Source of the DNA: Sandaracinaceae bacterium
GTDB taxonomy: Bacteria > Myxococcota_A > Polyangia > Polyangiales > JAFGIB01
Direction of reading: 5' to 3'
Length of the DNA: 7,682 nt
Assembly: GCA_017881145.1 (NCBI GenBank)
Contig: JADGRG010000041.1
Coordinates: 1 to 7,682, forward strand
Made by a program: the position numbers and the translations under genes. The notes below the pieces were generated by a model, which saw only the letters and a list, made by a program, of their open reading frames with translations, was not told the DNA's origin and searched no databases. Shown piece after piece: positions 1 through 6,521 of this stretch. The first letter of the stretch is position 1; each line of letters opens with the position of its first letter.

Positions 1-13
1 AGGAACGCCGTTG

Positions 14-1618
14 ATGCAACCCGTCGTAGCCGTAGCTCGTCCCAAGGTCAACAAGTGGCTGGTCACGGTGTCCGTCACCTTCGGCACGTTGATGGGAGCC
101 ATCGACGCGTCGATTGTGAACGTCGCTCTGCCACACATCCGCGGTGCGGTGGGCGCCACGGTGCAGGAGATCACCTGGATCTCCACAGCGTTTGCGCTCT
201 CGACCGTGCTGGTGATGCCGCTGACCGGATTTCTCGGTCGGCTCTTTGGGCAGAAGCGTGTCTACATGCTCTGTCTCTGTCTCTTTCTCTTGGGCTCTGC
301 GCTCTGCGGGACGGCGCGTTCCCTCTTCTCGTTGGTCATCTATCGCGCGCTCCAAGGTTTCGGTGCCGGTGCGCTGCAGCCGACCGAGCAGGCCATCCTG
401 CGCCAGACCTTCGAGCCCAAAGAGCAGGGCATGGCCATGGCAGTCTTCAGCCTCGCGGTCATGGTGGGCCCTGCGATCGGCCCGACGCTCGGCGGCTACA
501 TCGTGGACACCTGGAGCTGGCAGTGGATCTTCTATATCAACCTGCCGGTAGGAATTCTCGGCTTGCTCATGGTGATGAGCTTCGTGCACGAGGACCCGGA
601 GATTCTCGCGAAGAACCGCGAGCTCGGCGCCGCGCAGCGCAGCAACATCGACTGGCAGGGCATCGCGCTCTTGTCGGTCGGCTTGGCGTCGATCCAATAC
701 TTCCTCGAAGAGGGGGCGCGCGACGACTGGTTCGATTCCCGCCTCATCACCGCAACCTTCTGTCTCGCCATCGTCGCGCTCGTGGCCTTCGTCATGCGCG
801 AGCTCTCGTGTGCCGCGCCCGCCGTCAACATCCGCCTCTTCAAGGATCGCGTGTTCCTCTCCGGCACGCTGATCGGCGCCGTGATGTTCGCGATGTTGAT
901 GGCCAATGTGTTTCTACTGCCGATCTTCATGCAAGAGCTGCTCGGGTTCGACGCGATGCAGGCCGGCGTGGCGCTGATGCCGCGCGCGGTGGTCATGATG
1001 CTGGTGACGCCTATCATCGGCCGCATCTACAACCACGTCTCTCCGCGCCTCATCATCGGGGTCGGCGTGCTCTTCTTCTGCTACGGCGCCTACGCGATGA
1101 GTCACATGACCCTGCAGAGCGGCAGAGCCGACGTGACTGCGACCATCGCCATCCAGGGCATCGGCTTCGCCTGTCTCTTCGTTCCGCTGACGACCACGGC
1201 GCTAGCGTCGATTCCACGCCACTTGCTCTCTGACGCGGCCGGCCTCAACTCGCTCTTCCGGCAAGTCGGCGGCTCGATTGGCCTCGCCGTCTTCGCGACA
1301 CTCCTCGGGCAATACACGGTGCACGCGCGCGCCTCGGTGAGCGCGCAGCTGGTGACGACGCGGCCCGAAGTCTTGGCTCGTCTTGCTCAGATGCAACACG
1401 GCTTCGTGAATCGTGGCATGGACGCCTACGCCGCCCACTCGCAGGCGCTGCGGGCGCTCTCCGGCCTGGTCGCTCGGGAGGCCTCGACGCTGGCATTCGA
1501 GCGCTTGTTCTTGCTCGCGGGCATTGCCTTCCTGGTGGTGCTGCCGCTGCTCTTGTTCTTGAAAGTTGCGCGCACAGCGAGCCCAGCCAGTGTCCCCACG
1601 CAGCACGCCGACCTCTAG
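14..1618 (+). CDS. emrB: DHA2-family MFS multidrug exporter, EmrB-like
   Basis: This is a proton-driven inner-membrane drug exporter of the major facilitator superfamily, DHA2 (14-helix) branch, 534 residues, the usual length for EmrB. Visible family motifs are the first-helix signature DASIVNVALP (residues 31-40), a motif A-like loop GFLGRLFGQKR (72-82), motif B around RALQGFGAG (111-119) and the antiporter motif C GPAIGPTLGG (152-161), followed by the WSWQWIFYINLPVG stretch typical of EmrB. The long polar segment before the last helix (about 430-490) is also typical. A TTG codon three bases upstream (11) is an alternative start; ATG at 14 is preferred, with AGGA at bases 1-4 as its likely ribosome site. 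An EmrA-type partner follows 19 bases later, so the two are probably cotranscribed. Substrate cannot be read from the sequence. The promoter lies before the window. Confidence 0.93.
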   Translation: MQPVVAVARPKVNKWLVTVSVTFGTLMGAIDASIVNVALPHIRGAVGATVQEITWISTAFALSTVLVMPLTGFLGRLFGQKRVYMLCLCLFLLGSALCGTARSLFSLVIYRALQGFGAGALQPTEQAILRQTFEPKEQGMAMAVFSLAVMVGPAIGPTLGGYIVDTWSWQWIFYINLPVGILGLLMVMSFVHEDPEILAKNRELGAAQRSNIDWQGIALLSVGLASIQYFLEEGARDDWFDSRLITATFCLAIVALVAFVMRELSCAAPAVNIRLFKDRVFLSGTLIGAVMFAMLMANVFLLPIFMQELLGFDAMQAGVALMPRAVVMMLVTPIIGRIYNHVSPRLIIGVGVLFFCYGAYAMSHMTLQSGRADVTATIAIQGIGFACLFVPLTTTALASIPRHLLSDAAGLNSLFRQVGGSIGLAVFATLLGQYTVHARASVSAQLVTTRPEVLARLAQMQHGFVNRGMDAYAAHSQALRALSGLVAREASTLAFERLFLLAGIAFLVVLPLLLFLKVARTASPASVPTQHADL

Positions 1619-1637
1619 CCTTCAGACGGACGAAGTC

Positions 1638-2915
1638 ATGACCAGCGCAGAAGCGAAGAAGATCTCCGAGCCAGAGAAGACCAGCGGGCCGAGCTCCGTG
1701 GCGGCGACGACGGCAGCTGCAAAGAAGCCAAGCCGACGCCCGTTCGCCGTCCTGGGTGTCATCGTATGCATCGGCGCACTCGGCGTGGGCGCTTACTCTT
1801 GGGCGACGGCCGGGCGGCAGAGCACCGACGACGCGCAGGTGGAGTCGGATACGTTGCCCGTCGCACCGCGAATGGCCGGCAGCGTGCGCAAGCTCCTGGT
1901 TGACGAGAACCAAAGCGTGAAGCGCGGAGACCTTCTGCTCGAGCTCGACGACATCGATGTGCTGGTGCGCGTGGCGCATGCCGAGGCCGAGCTGGCGGTC
2001 GCGCAGGCGCAGGCGGACGCCGCCAAGGCGCAGGAGGAGGTCGTCGGTGCCACGGCGACGGGTGGGCTGCACAGCGCCAAGGCACAGGTGTCGAGCGAAC
2101 AGGTCGGTGTGCAGAGCGCAGGCATGCAGATCGAGATCGCACGCGCAGCCATCACGCGCGCGCAAACCGATGCGCGCAGGGCGGAGTTGGATCTGCAGCG
2201 CACCCGGGACCTGCGAAGCAGTGGCGCCATCGCGCAAGATCGACTGGACACGGCTCAGCTTGGCTACGATTCTGCGCAGGCTGCGCTGGTGCAGGCGCGC
2301 GCCGAGTTGGTGGCGGCCGAGGACGCCCGCTTGGGCGCGCAGAGTCGCGTGGCCGATGCGCAAGGCAAGCTTGCCGCCAGCACGCCGACCCAAGCGCTCA
2401 TCGCAGCGGCACATGCCCAGAGCGAGCTGGCAGTGGCGAGGGTGAAATCCGCCCAGACCGCCGTGCAGTTGGCGAAGATCCAACTTTCGTACGCGAAGCT
2501 CAGCGCCCCACAGGACGGCGTGATCTCCAAGCTTGGCGTCCGGGAGGGTCAGTTGGTCGCCGCGGGACAACCGGTCGCCGTGCTCGTGCCGAGCGCCACG
2601 TATTTGGTAGCCAACTTCAAGGAAACGCAGATCGGCAACATGCGCCCCGGAGACTCCGCTGAAGTTGAGCTCGACGCCTATCCCGGGCAGCACTTCGGTG
2701 CCGTGGTCGAGAGCCTCTCCGGCGGAACCGGCGCACGCTTCTCGCTCTTGCCGCCCGACAATGCGTCGGGCAACTTCGTGAAGGTGGTGCAACGCGTTCC
2801 CGTGCGACTGGTATGGCGGACACAGCCTAACGTGGCGTTGCAGGCCGGGTTGTCGGCCGACGTCACCGTGTCGGTGCAGGCAAGCCACCGTGGGGAGAGC
2901 GCCCCACCTCGCTAA
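1638..2915 (+). CDS. emrA: HlyD/EmrA-family periplasmic membrane fusion protein
   Basis: This is the periplasmic adaptor (425 residues) that would link the preceding exporter to an outer-membrane channel. It has a short cytoplasmic Lys/Ala-rich tail, one membrane anchor (about 36-57), then STDDAQVESD (62-71), the classic entry to the first half of the lipoyl domain (about 73-105). A long Ala/Gln-rich alpha-helical hairpin follows (about 108-285), then the second lipoyl half (288-318) and a beta-barrel domain. The FSLLPPDNASGNFVKVVQRV stretch (368-387) closely matches EmrA proteins. The ATG at 1638 is preferred: an earlier in-frame ATG at 1566 would overlap the exporter gene by 53 bases and add a low-complexity extension. 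Only a weak GGA (1628-1630) precedes the chosen start, so translational coupling to the exporter gene is likely. No TolC-like partner is in the window. Confidence 0.92.
   Translation: MTSAEAKKISEPEKTSGPSSVAATTAAAKKPSRRPFAVLGVIVCIGALGVGAYSWATAGRQSTDDAQVESDTLPVAPRMAGSVRKLLVDENQSVKRGDLLLELDDIDVLVRVAHAEAELAVAQAQADAAKAQEEVVGATATGGLHSAKAQVSSEQVGVQSAGMQIEIARAAITRAQTDARRAELDLQRTRDLRSSGAIAQDRLDTAQLGYDSAQAALVQARAELVAAEDARLGAQSRVADAQGKLAASTPTQALIAAAHAQSELAVARVKSAQTAVQLAKIQLSYAKLSAPQDGVISKLGVREGQLVAAGQPVAVLVPSATYLVANFKETQIGNMRPGDSAEVELDAYPGQHFGAVVESLSGGTGARFSLLPPDNASGNFVKVVQRVPVRLVWRTQPNVALQAGLSADVTVSVQASHRGESAPPR
2890..2907 (+). other. GC-rich hairpin at the 3' end of the emrA-like gene
   Basis: GTGGGG (2890-2895) pairs perfectly with CCCCAC (2902-2907) across a six-base loop, inside the last codons of the adaptor gene. 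There is no following T tract, so it is not a standard intrinsic terminator. It could slow RNA decay or weakly attenuate transcription into the next gene. A second, looser inverted repeat, AAGAGGG (2914-2920) with CCCTCTT (2961-2967), frames the intergenic gap. Both could be chance in GC-rich DNA. Confidence 0.3.
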
Positions 2916-2977
2916 GAGGGCTTGGGGCTGTCGTCTACGCTCGAAACAGAGCAGGTGATACCCTCTTCGGGCAGTGC

Positions 2978-4789
2978 ATGCGCGTCTTACTCCCTGTCGT
3001 CTTGGCTGCTGTGCTCGTGTCACTCTACGTGACGCGCTTGTCGGCTCCCTTTGTATTCGATGACGCAGACAGCATCGTCGACAACCCGTCGATTCGCTCG
3101 CTCTCGTTCCCGAGCTGCATGAACGACACGCGAGCGGGCTCTCCCACCGCGGGTCGCCCGCTGCTGAATTTGAGCTTCGCCCTGAACTATGCGGCCTCGG
3201 GGCTCGCACCCTTTTCGTATCATGTGGTGAACCTCGCCCTGCATTTTGCGTGCAGCTGGCTGGTCTTCGTATGTCTCGCACTGCTCTTCGCTGCCGAGCG
3301 CAGTCCCGCCGTGCTACGGCGTCACGCGAGAGGCCTGGCCGCCATGACGAGCGTGCTCTTCGCCGTGCACCCGATCGGCGTAGAGATCGTTCTCTACACG
3401 ACGCAGCGCAGCGAGGGGTTGGTGAGTCTCTGCTTCTTGCTCACCTGCTACTGCTTCTTGCGTCTTGCGTCCGGTGGCGGAGGTCTCGGAGCTCTTATGC
3501 TGCTCGCAACCGCTGCGGTGCTCGGTGCACTATCCAAGGCCACCATCGTGGCGGTTCTGCCGTTGCTTCTGCTCTGTGATCGCGCCTTCTACTCCGGCTC
3601 GTTCCGGGCGGCGCTGCGTACACGCGGTCGTGCGTATCTGGCGCTTGCCCTGAGCTACGTGCCGCTCTGTGTGATCGAAGCGGGTCGACCTCGTGGCGAT
3701 ACGGTTCATTTCTGGGACCCGAGCTATCTGCTGCTCCAGGGTCGCTATGTGCTCGGATATCTGTGGGCGGTCTTCTGGCCCGATCTGGCGTTCGACTACG
3801 GGGAGCTGCGACCGGCGCTTGTGCCCGGAGCTTGGCCTTATGCAATCGCGCTGGGCGCGCTCGTGGCCGTGTGCGCCGTGCTGACACTCGTTCGCCCGCG
3901 CCTCGGGTACGTCGGTGCTTGGGTGTTCACGCTGCTCGCGCCGACGTCGAGCGTGTTTGCGATCCACACCGAGGTGGCCGCCGATCGCCGCATGTACCTG
4001 CCGATGGTAGCGGTGCTGGCCGCAGCAGTGGCGGGCTTGGGTGCGCTCTTCGCGCGATGGATCGAAGAGCCGCCAGCGGCCGTGCCGCGCGCGCGGGCTC
4101 TGCTGCGTGCAGGCTTCTTTGTCGTGGTGGTGGCGCTCTCGTTGCAGACAGTGTCGCGTGCGGGTGCCTTTGCGAGCGTCAGCACCTTCTGGGAACGGGC
4201 CCTCTTGGACGAGCCGAATAACCCACGGGCGGCTTACAACCTCGGGAAGACTTACCAGAGCTTGGGTAAGGCGGAGCTGGCTGTGCGCGCGTATCAGGTC
4301 GCCATCTATATCGACTCGACCTATGTCCCCGCCTATTCCAACCTCGGCGTGCTCTTCATGAAGCTGGGGCGGCGCGAGGAAGGCATGCGCATGTTGCAGC
4401 GCGCGCTCTCGCTCAGCGATCAGGGCGCGGTCCACTACAACTACGCGATTGCGCTCTCCCAGCTCGGAGACGAGAAACAGGCGCAGGCGGAGTTGGAGAT
4501 AGCGCTCGCTCGCGATCCGAAGCATGCGTCGGCCCACATGAATCTTGGGGAGATGCTGGTGGCAGCGGGTAAGCAGGAGGCAGGGTTGGCTCACCTGGCG
4601 CGCGCTGTGGCGCTGCATCCTGACCCGCTCACGCACTACAACTACGCGCTCGCTCTGGCACACGCCAAGCGTGCCGCCGAAGCGCGGGTGCAGCTCATGC
4701 AAGCCCTGGCTCTCGATCCCCACTTTACGCTGGCGCGCACACGTCTGGCGACGCTCCCCGAGCAGCCCGGTGCAGGTGAGCGACGCTAG
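2978..4789 (+). CDS. TMTC-like polytopic membrane protein with C-terminal TPR repeats (putative GT-C glycosyltransferase)
   Basis: A 603-residue protein in two parts. Residues 1 to about 400 are a multi-pass membrane region laid out like TMTC/GT-C glycosyltransferases: a first helix, then an Asp pair in FVFDDADSIVDN (25-36, D28-D29), GRPLLNLS (59-66), the YHVVNLALH helix (81-89), HP (131-132) with E136, YTTQRSEG (140-147), an LSKATIVAVLP helix, and DRRMYLP (336-342) before further helices. Residues about 414-600 hold five TPR units of 33-34 residues, with Tyr/Asn-Leu-Gly and Ala-Leu-x-x-Asp-Pro consensus positions. In eukaryotes TMTC proteins transfer mannose to proteins from a lipid-linked donor; the bacterial relatives are mostly untested, so a sugar-transfer role is inference from architecture. 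TPRs may bind the acceptor or a partner. The ATG at 2978 has no clear ribosome site; the upstream gap is 62 bases. A barrel protein gene follows 51 bases downstream. Confidence 0.85.
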   Translation: MRVLLPVVLAAVLVSLYVTRLSAPFVFDDADSIVDNPSIRSLSFPSCMNDTRAGSPTAGRPLLNLSFALNYAASGLAPFSYHVVNLALHFACSWLVFVCLALLFAAERSPAVLRRHARGLAAMTSVLFAVHPIGVEIVLYTTQRSEGLVSLCFLLTCYCFLRLASGGGGLGALMLLATAAVLGALSKATIVAVLPLLLLCDRAFYSGSFRAALRTRGRAYLALALSYVPLCVIEAGRPRGDTVHFWDPSYLLLQGRYVLGYLWAVFWPDLAFDYGELRPALVPGAWPYAIALGALVAVCAVLTLVRPRLGYVGAWVFTLLAPTSSVFAIHTEVAADRRMYLPMVAVLAAAVAGLGALFARWIEEPPAAVPRARALLRAGFFVVVVALSLQTVSRAGAFASVSTFWERALLDEPNNPRAAYNLGKTYQSLGKAELAVRAYQVAIYIDSTYVPAYSNLGVLFMKLGRREEGMRMLQRALSLSDQGAVHYNYAIALSQLGDEKQAQAELEIALARDPKHASAHMNLGEMLVAAGKQEAGLAHLARAVALHPDPLTHYNYALALAHAKRAAEARVQLMQALALDPHFTLARTRLATLPEQPGAGERR

Positions 4790-4840
4790 CGGACGCGGCA
4801 TCGTCAGAGGCAGGCCCTTGCGCTTTGGATCGCGGGCCCC

Positions 4841-5662
4841 ATGTCTGGTGCGATGCTTCTTCATCGCACGGTCGCGCGCCGCCTGGCCTCCACGGGATGT
4901 GTCGCCAGGATCATCCCTCGGGTCGGATGGCTCGGCACACGAGGCTGCTTGCTGAGCTTGCTCCTGCTTGCGTCGGCGTGGCTGGCCTCGCGCGCGCTGG
5001 CTTGCGGCGTGTCGGGCCCGGACGGAGTGTGGTCGTGCAGTCTGGAAGAGCACGACGAAGAAGAGCGGCGGCGCTGGCACGTTGGGGGCAGCGGACTCTA
5101 CACATCCACCGGCCTGCGCTTCTCGCACGGCCTGCGAGGTGACGAAGAACGCAGCGCTGCGATTGCGTCGGCCACGTATGCACCGACGCGGCGCCTGACC
5201 TTGCAGACCAGTGCCGGCGCAACGCTCGATGGGCAGCTGAAGCTTTCGGGCGGCACGTATCAGCTCAACCCGGGACCGCTGGTGGCTCTCGGCGCAGCGT
5301 TTCGAGTGATCGATGGACCGCCTTTCCTGATAGCGACGTCGCTGCTCTCTTTCTCGGCTGTCACGACACGCGCTCCGGGAGCAGCGGCTTCTGCCGTGGG
5401 CTACCAGGCCTTCGACTTGCGTGTCGGCGCGCTCTTTGGAACCACCCTATGGAAGGTCCTTAGTCCTTACGTTTTGGCGCGCGTCTTCGGCGGTCCGATC
5501 TTCTGGCATCACCAAGGTGCCGCCGTAACCGGGACAGATGTCTACCACTATCAGCTCGGAGCTGGCCTCGCGTTGCTCATCGCCGAGCGGCTGGATGTGT
5601 TCGTCGAGGGCAGCGCGCTCGGAGAGCGAGCCCTCGCTGGGGGTGCCGCGTTCGCATTCTGA
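4841..5662 (+). CDS. Predicted outer-membrane beta-barrel protein of unknown function
   Basis: I do not recognise a named family for this 273-residue protein. It has a long basic N-terminal segment (1-35), a hydrophobic core LLSLLLLASAWLAS (37-50) and an Ala-Leu-Ala site before Cys55, which fits signal peptidase I; a degenerate lipobox is a second reading. The mature start has Cys55 and Cys66, possibly a disulfide, then an acidic/basic patch (69-79). From about residue 80 the chain alternates polar and nonpolar residues in short strands rich in Gly, Tyr and aromatic residues and ends in Phe, the usual C-terminal signal for outer-membrane barrels. Eight or so strands would fit the length. The ATG at 4841 gives an unusually long signal peptide (54 residues); ATG at 4853 is an alternative, and neither has a good ribosome site. 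It sits between the TMTC-like gene and the arsenic operon and may be cotranscribed with the former. Confidence 0.75.
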   Translation: MSGAMLLHRTVARRLASTGCVARIIPRVGWLGTRGCLLSLLLLASAWLASRALACGVSGPDGVWSCSLEEHDEEERRRWHVGGSGLYTSTGLRFSHGLRGDEERSAAIASATYAPTRRLTLQTSAGATLDGQLKLSGGTYQLNPGPLVALGAAFRVIDGPPFLIATSLLSFSAVTTRAPGAAASAVGYQAFDLRVGALFGTTLWKVLSPYVLARVFGGPIFWHHQGAAVTGTDVYHYQLGAGLALLIAERLDVFVEGSALGERALAGGAAFAF

Positions 5663-5682
5663 AAGGGCCGACGCTGGCCGGG

Positions 5683-5711
5683 TTGACTGCTGCCTGATCG
5701 GCGCCTATCGT
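5683..5711 (+). promoter_or_regulatory. Sigma70-like promoter of the ars operon
   Basis: TTGACT (5683-5688) and TATCGT (5706-5711) are separated by 17 bases, the ideal spacing for a housekeeping promoter; the -35 matches consensus at five of six positions, the -10 is weaker. Transcription would begin near 5718, only a few bases before the arsR ATG at 5721. The -10 box lies within the operator-like repeat, so a repressor bound there would block polymerase. Confidence 0.55.
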
Positions 5712-5722
5712 CGGTCTACGAT
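5704..5722 (+). promoter_or_regulatory. Candidate ArsR operator, copy 1
   Basis: The pattern CCTATCGT-N7-CGAT contains the inverted repeat ATCG (5707-5710), eight bases, CGAT (5719-5722). It covers the predicted -10 box and the first bases of arsR. The same pattern with identical spacing occurs at 6087-6105. ArsR-family dimers bind short inverted repeats overlapping their own promoter, so autorepression is the natural reading; binding itself is inferred. Confidence 0.5.
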
Positions 5723-6068
5723 GGCAATGGGGAAGCGCAACGCAGAACCGTGTTGCCCGCCTGCAGATCAGGCGGCGGATCTTCGACCTATCGAAGGCGG
5801 GGCAGCCGACGAGGAGCTTGCGGCGCTCGCCAAGGCCCTCGGGCATCCGGCACGGGTGCAGATCCTGCGGATTCTCGTGCGCACGAGCACCTGCGTGTGC
5901 GGTGACATCGTGGATGAGTTGCCGCTCGCGCAATCGACCGTCTCTCAGCATCTCAAGGTGCTCAAGGAGGTCGGCCTGATCCGCGGTGAGGTCGATGGCC
6001 CACGCGTCTGCTACTGCATCGAGCCGCGGGCGCTGCGGCGCCTCAAGGCGCTGGTGGGCGGTCTGTGA
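5721..6068 (+). CDS. arsR: ArsR-family As(III)-responsive transcriptional repressor
   Basis: A 115-residue winged-helix repressor that should leave DNA when it binds As(III) or Sb(III). The core reads ALAKALGHPARVQILRIL (35-52), then TCVCGDIVDEL (57-67), recognition helix STVSQHLKVLKEVGLI (72-87) and the wing to about 100. Cysteines come as three pairs: C11-C12, C58/C60 and C97/C99. C58 and C60 match C32 and C34 of the R773 plasmid ArsR, but the position of its C37 is Ile63, so the third sulfur must come from elsewhere, perhaps the N-terminal pair as in Corynebacterium glutamicum ArsR or the C-terminal pair. Start: ATG at 5721, with ATG 5727 as an alternative; an upstream extension in the same frame runs through the preceding barrel gene and is rejected. 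No ribosome site is visible, and the predicted transcript starts within a few bases of the ATG. arsD and arsA follow. Confidence 0.93.
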   Translation: MAMGKRNAEPCCPPADQAADLRPIEGGAADEELAALAKALGHPARVQILRILVRTSTCVCGDIVDELPLAQSTVSQHLKVLKEVGLIRGEVDGPRVCYCIEPRALRRLKALVGGL

Positions 6069-6086
6069 TTCCGCCGGTTGCTGACA

Positions 6087-6105
6087 CCTATCGTGCAACA
6101 CCGAT
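6087..6105 (+). promoter_or_regulatory. Candidate ArsR operator, copy 2 (arsR-arsD gap)
   Basis: This is the second CCTATCGT-N7-CGAT, with ATCG (6090-6093) and CGAT (6102-6105) eight bases apart; the arms extend to TATCG/CGATA here. It fills the centre of the 55-base gap between arsR and arsD. GTTGC (6077-6081) and GCAAC (6095-6099) form a further inverted repeat over it. A second ArsR site here could control arsDA separately or act as a roadblock within the operon. Confidence 0.45.
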
Positions 6106-6110
6106 AAACA

Positions 6111-6116
6111 AGAGGA
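6111..6116 (+). promoter_or_regulatory. Ribosome binding site of arsD
   Basis: AGAGGA lies seven bases before the ATG at 6124, good purine content and spacing. It fixes the arsD start and contrasts with the absence of such a site before arsR. Confidence 0.7.
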
Positions 6117-6123
6117 AGCTGCC

Positions 6124-6510
6124 ATGTCCGTAACTATCCGCGTGTTCGATCCTGCGCTCTGTTGTTCCACTGGCGTCTGCGGTCCGAGCGTCGACCCCGA
6201 GCTCGCGCGCTTCGCGGCGGATGTCGCGTGGCTGCAGCAGCAGGGCGTGACCGTGGAGCGCTTCAACCTCTCGCAGCAGCCGGGCGCGTTTGCATCCAAC
6301 CCCTCGGTGAAGGAAGCGCTGGCTCGCGGTAACGAGGTGTTGCCGCTCTTGCTCGTCGGTGATCGCATCGCCGTCGAGGGTTCCTATCCATCGCGTGAAA
6401 CGCTGGCGGCGCTGGCGGGCGTGATCGTGAGGAAAGCAGAGGCGGCCCCTGCAGCCACGGGATGCTGCACTCCGAGCACCGGCGGGCAGACGAAGACCAG
6501 CTGCTGCTGA
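6124..6510 (+). CDS. arsD: ArsD arsenite metallochaperone
   Basis: ArsD is a cytosolic thioredoxin-fold protein that binds As(III) and Sb(III) and hands them to ArsA, raising its affinity for arsenite; the R773 protein is also a weak repressor. This copy has 128 residues, close to the family norm of about 120. It opens with VFDPALCCSTGVCGPSVDPEL (7-27); C13, C14 and C19 correspond to the essential C12, C13 and C18 of R773 ArsD. The body has the expected FNLSQQPGAFASN segment and a VLPLLLVGDRIAVEGSYPS core. Two further vicinal pairs close the chain, C114-C115 and C127-C128, the latter being the last two residues. They match the C-terminal pairs of R773 ArsD, which are not needed for chaperone activity there. 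It follows arsR by 55 bases and precedes arsA by 11 bases, within one operon. Confidence 0.96.
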   Translation: MSVTIRVFDPALCCSTGVCGPSVDPELARFAADVAWLQQQGVTVERFNLSQQPGAFASNPSVKEALARGNEVLPLLLVGDRIAVEGSYPSRETLAALAGVIVRKAEAAPAATGCCTPSTGGQTKTSCC

Positions 6511-6515
6511 AGGAG
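6511..6515 (+). promoter_or_regulatory. Ribosome binding site of arsA
   Basis: AGGAG begins directly after the arsD stop codon TGA (6508-6510) and sits six bases before the ATG at 6522. The placement suggests translational coupling of arsA to arsD and settles the arsA start. Confidence 0.8.
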
Positions 6516-6521
6516 CGCGGC

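Noticed and set aside
55..1233. Plus-strand open frame of 392 codons within the exporter gene in another frame
   Set aside because: The Arg/His/Ala-rich translation is a frame shadow; the overlapping frame has all MFS motifs.
1566..1637. Upstream start for the EmrA-like protein
   Set aside because: It would overlap the exporter gene by 53 bases and add a segment without conservation features; ATG 1638 gives a normal EmrA N-terminus.
1245..3281. Long minus-strand open frame (678 codons) opposite the efflux genes
   Set aside because: It has low-complexity Arg/Ala/His-rich translation with no domain, and runs across two well-supported + strand genes and their gap; GC-rich codon bias explains the lack of stops.
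3530..5128. Long minus-strand open frame (532 codons) opposite the TMTC-like gene and barrel gene
   Set aside because: The translation is Arg/His/Gln-rich without recognisable motifs and mirrors third-position GC of the + strand genes.
5666..5679. GGCC-N6-GGCC repeat after the barrel gene as a terminator
   Set aside because: The stem is only four base pairs and no T tract follows.
5538..5720. Upstream start for ArsR giving a 176-residue protein
   Set aside because: The extra 61 residues are Ser/Arg-rich and out-of-frame translation of the barrel gene; the promoter also lies inside this stretch.
6081..6108. Separate promoter for arsD (CTGACA, 16 bases, GATAAA)
   Set aside because: Both boxes match consensus poorly and the predicted start would fall on the arsD ribosome site; cotranscription from the arsR promoter is simpler.
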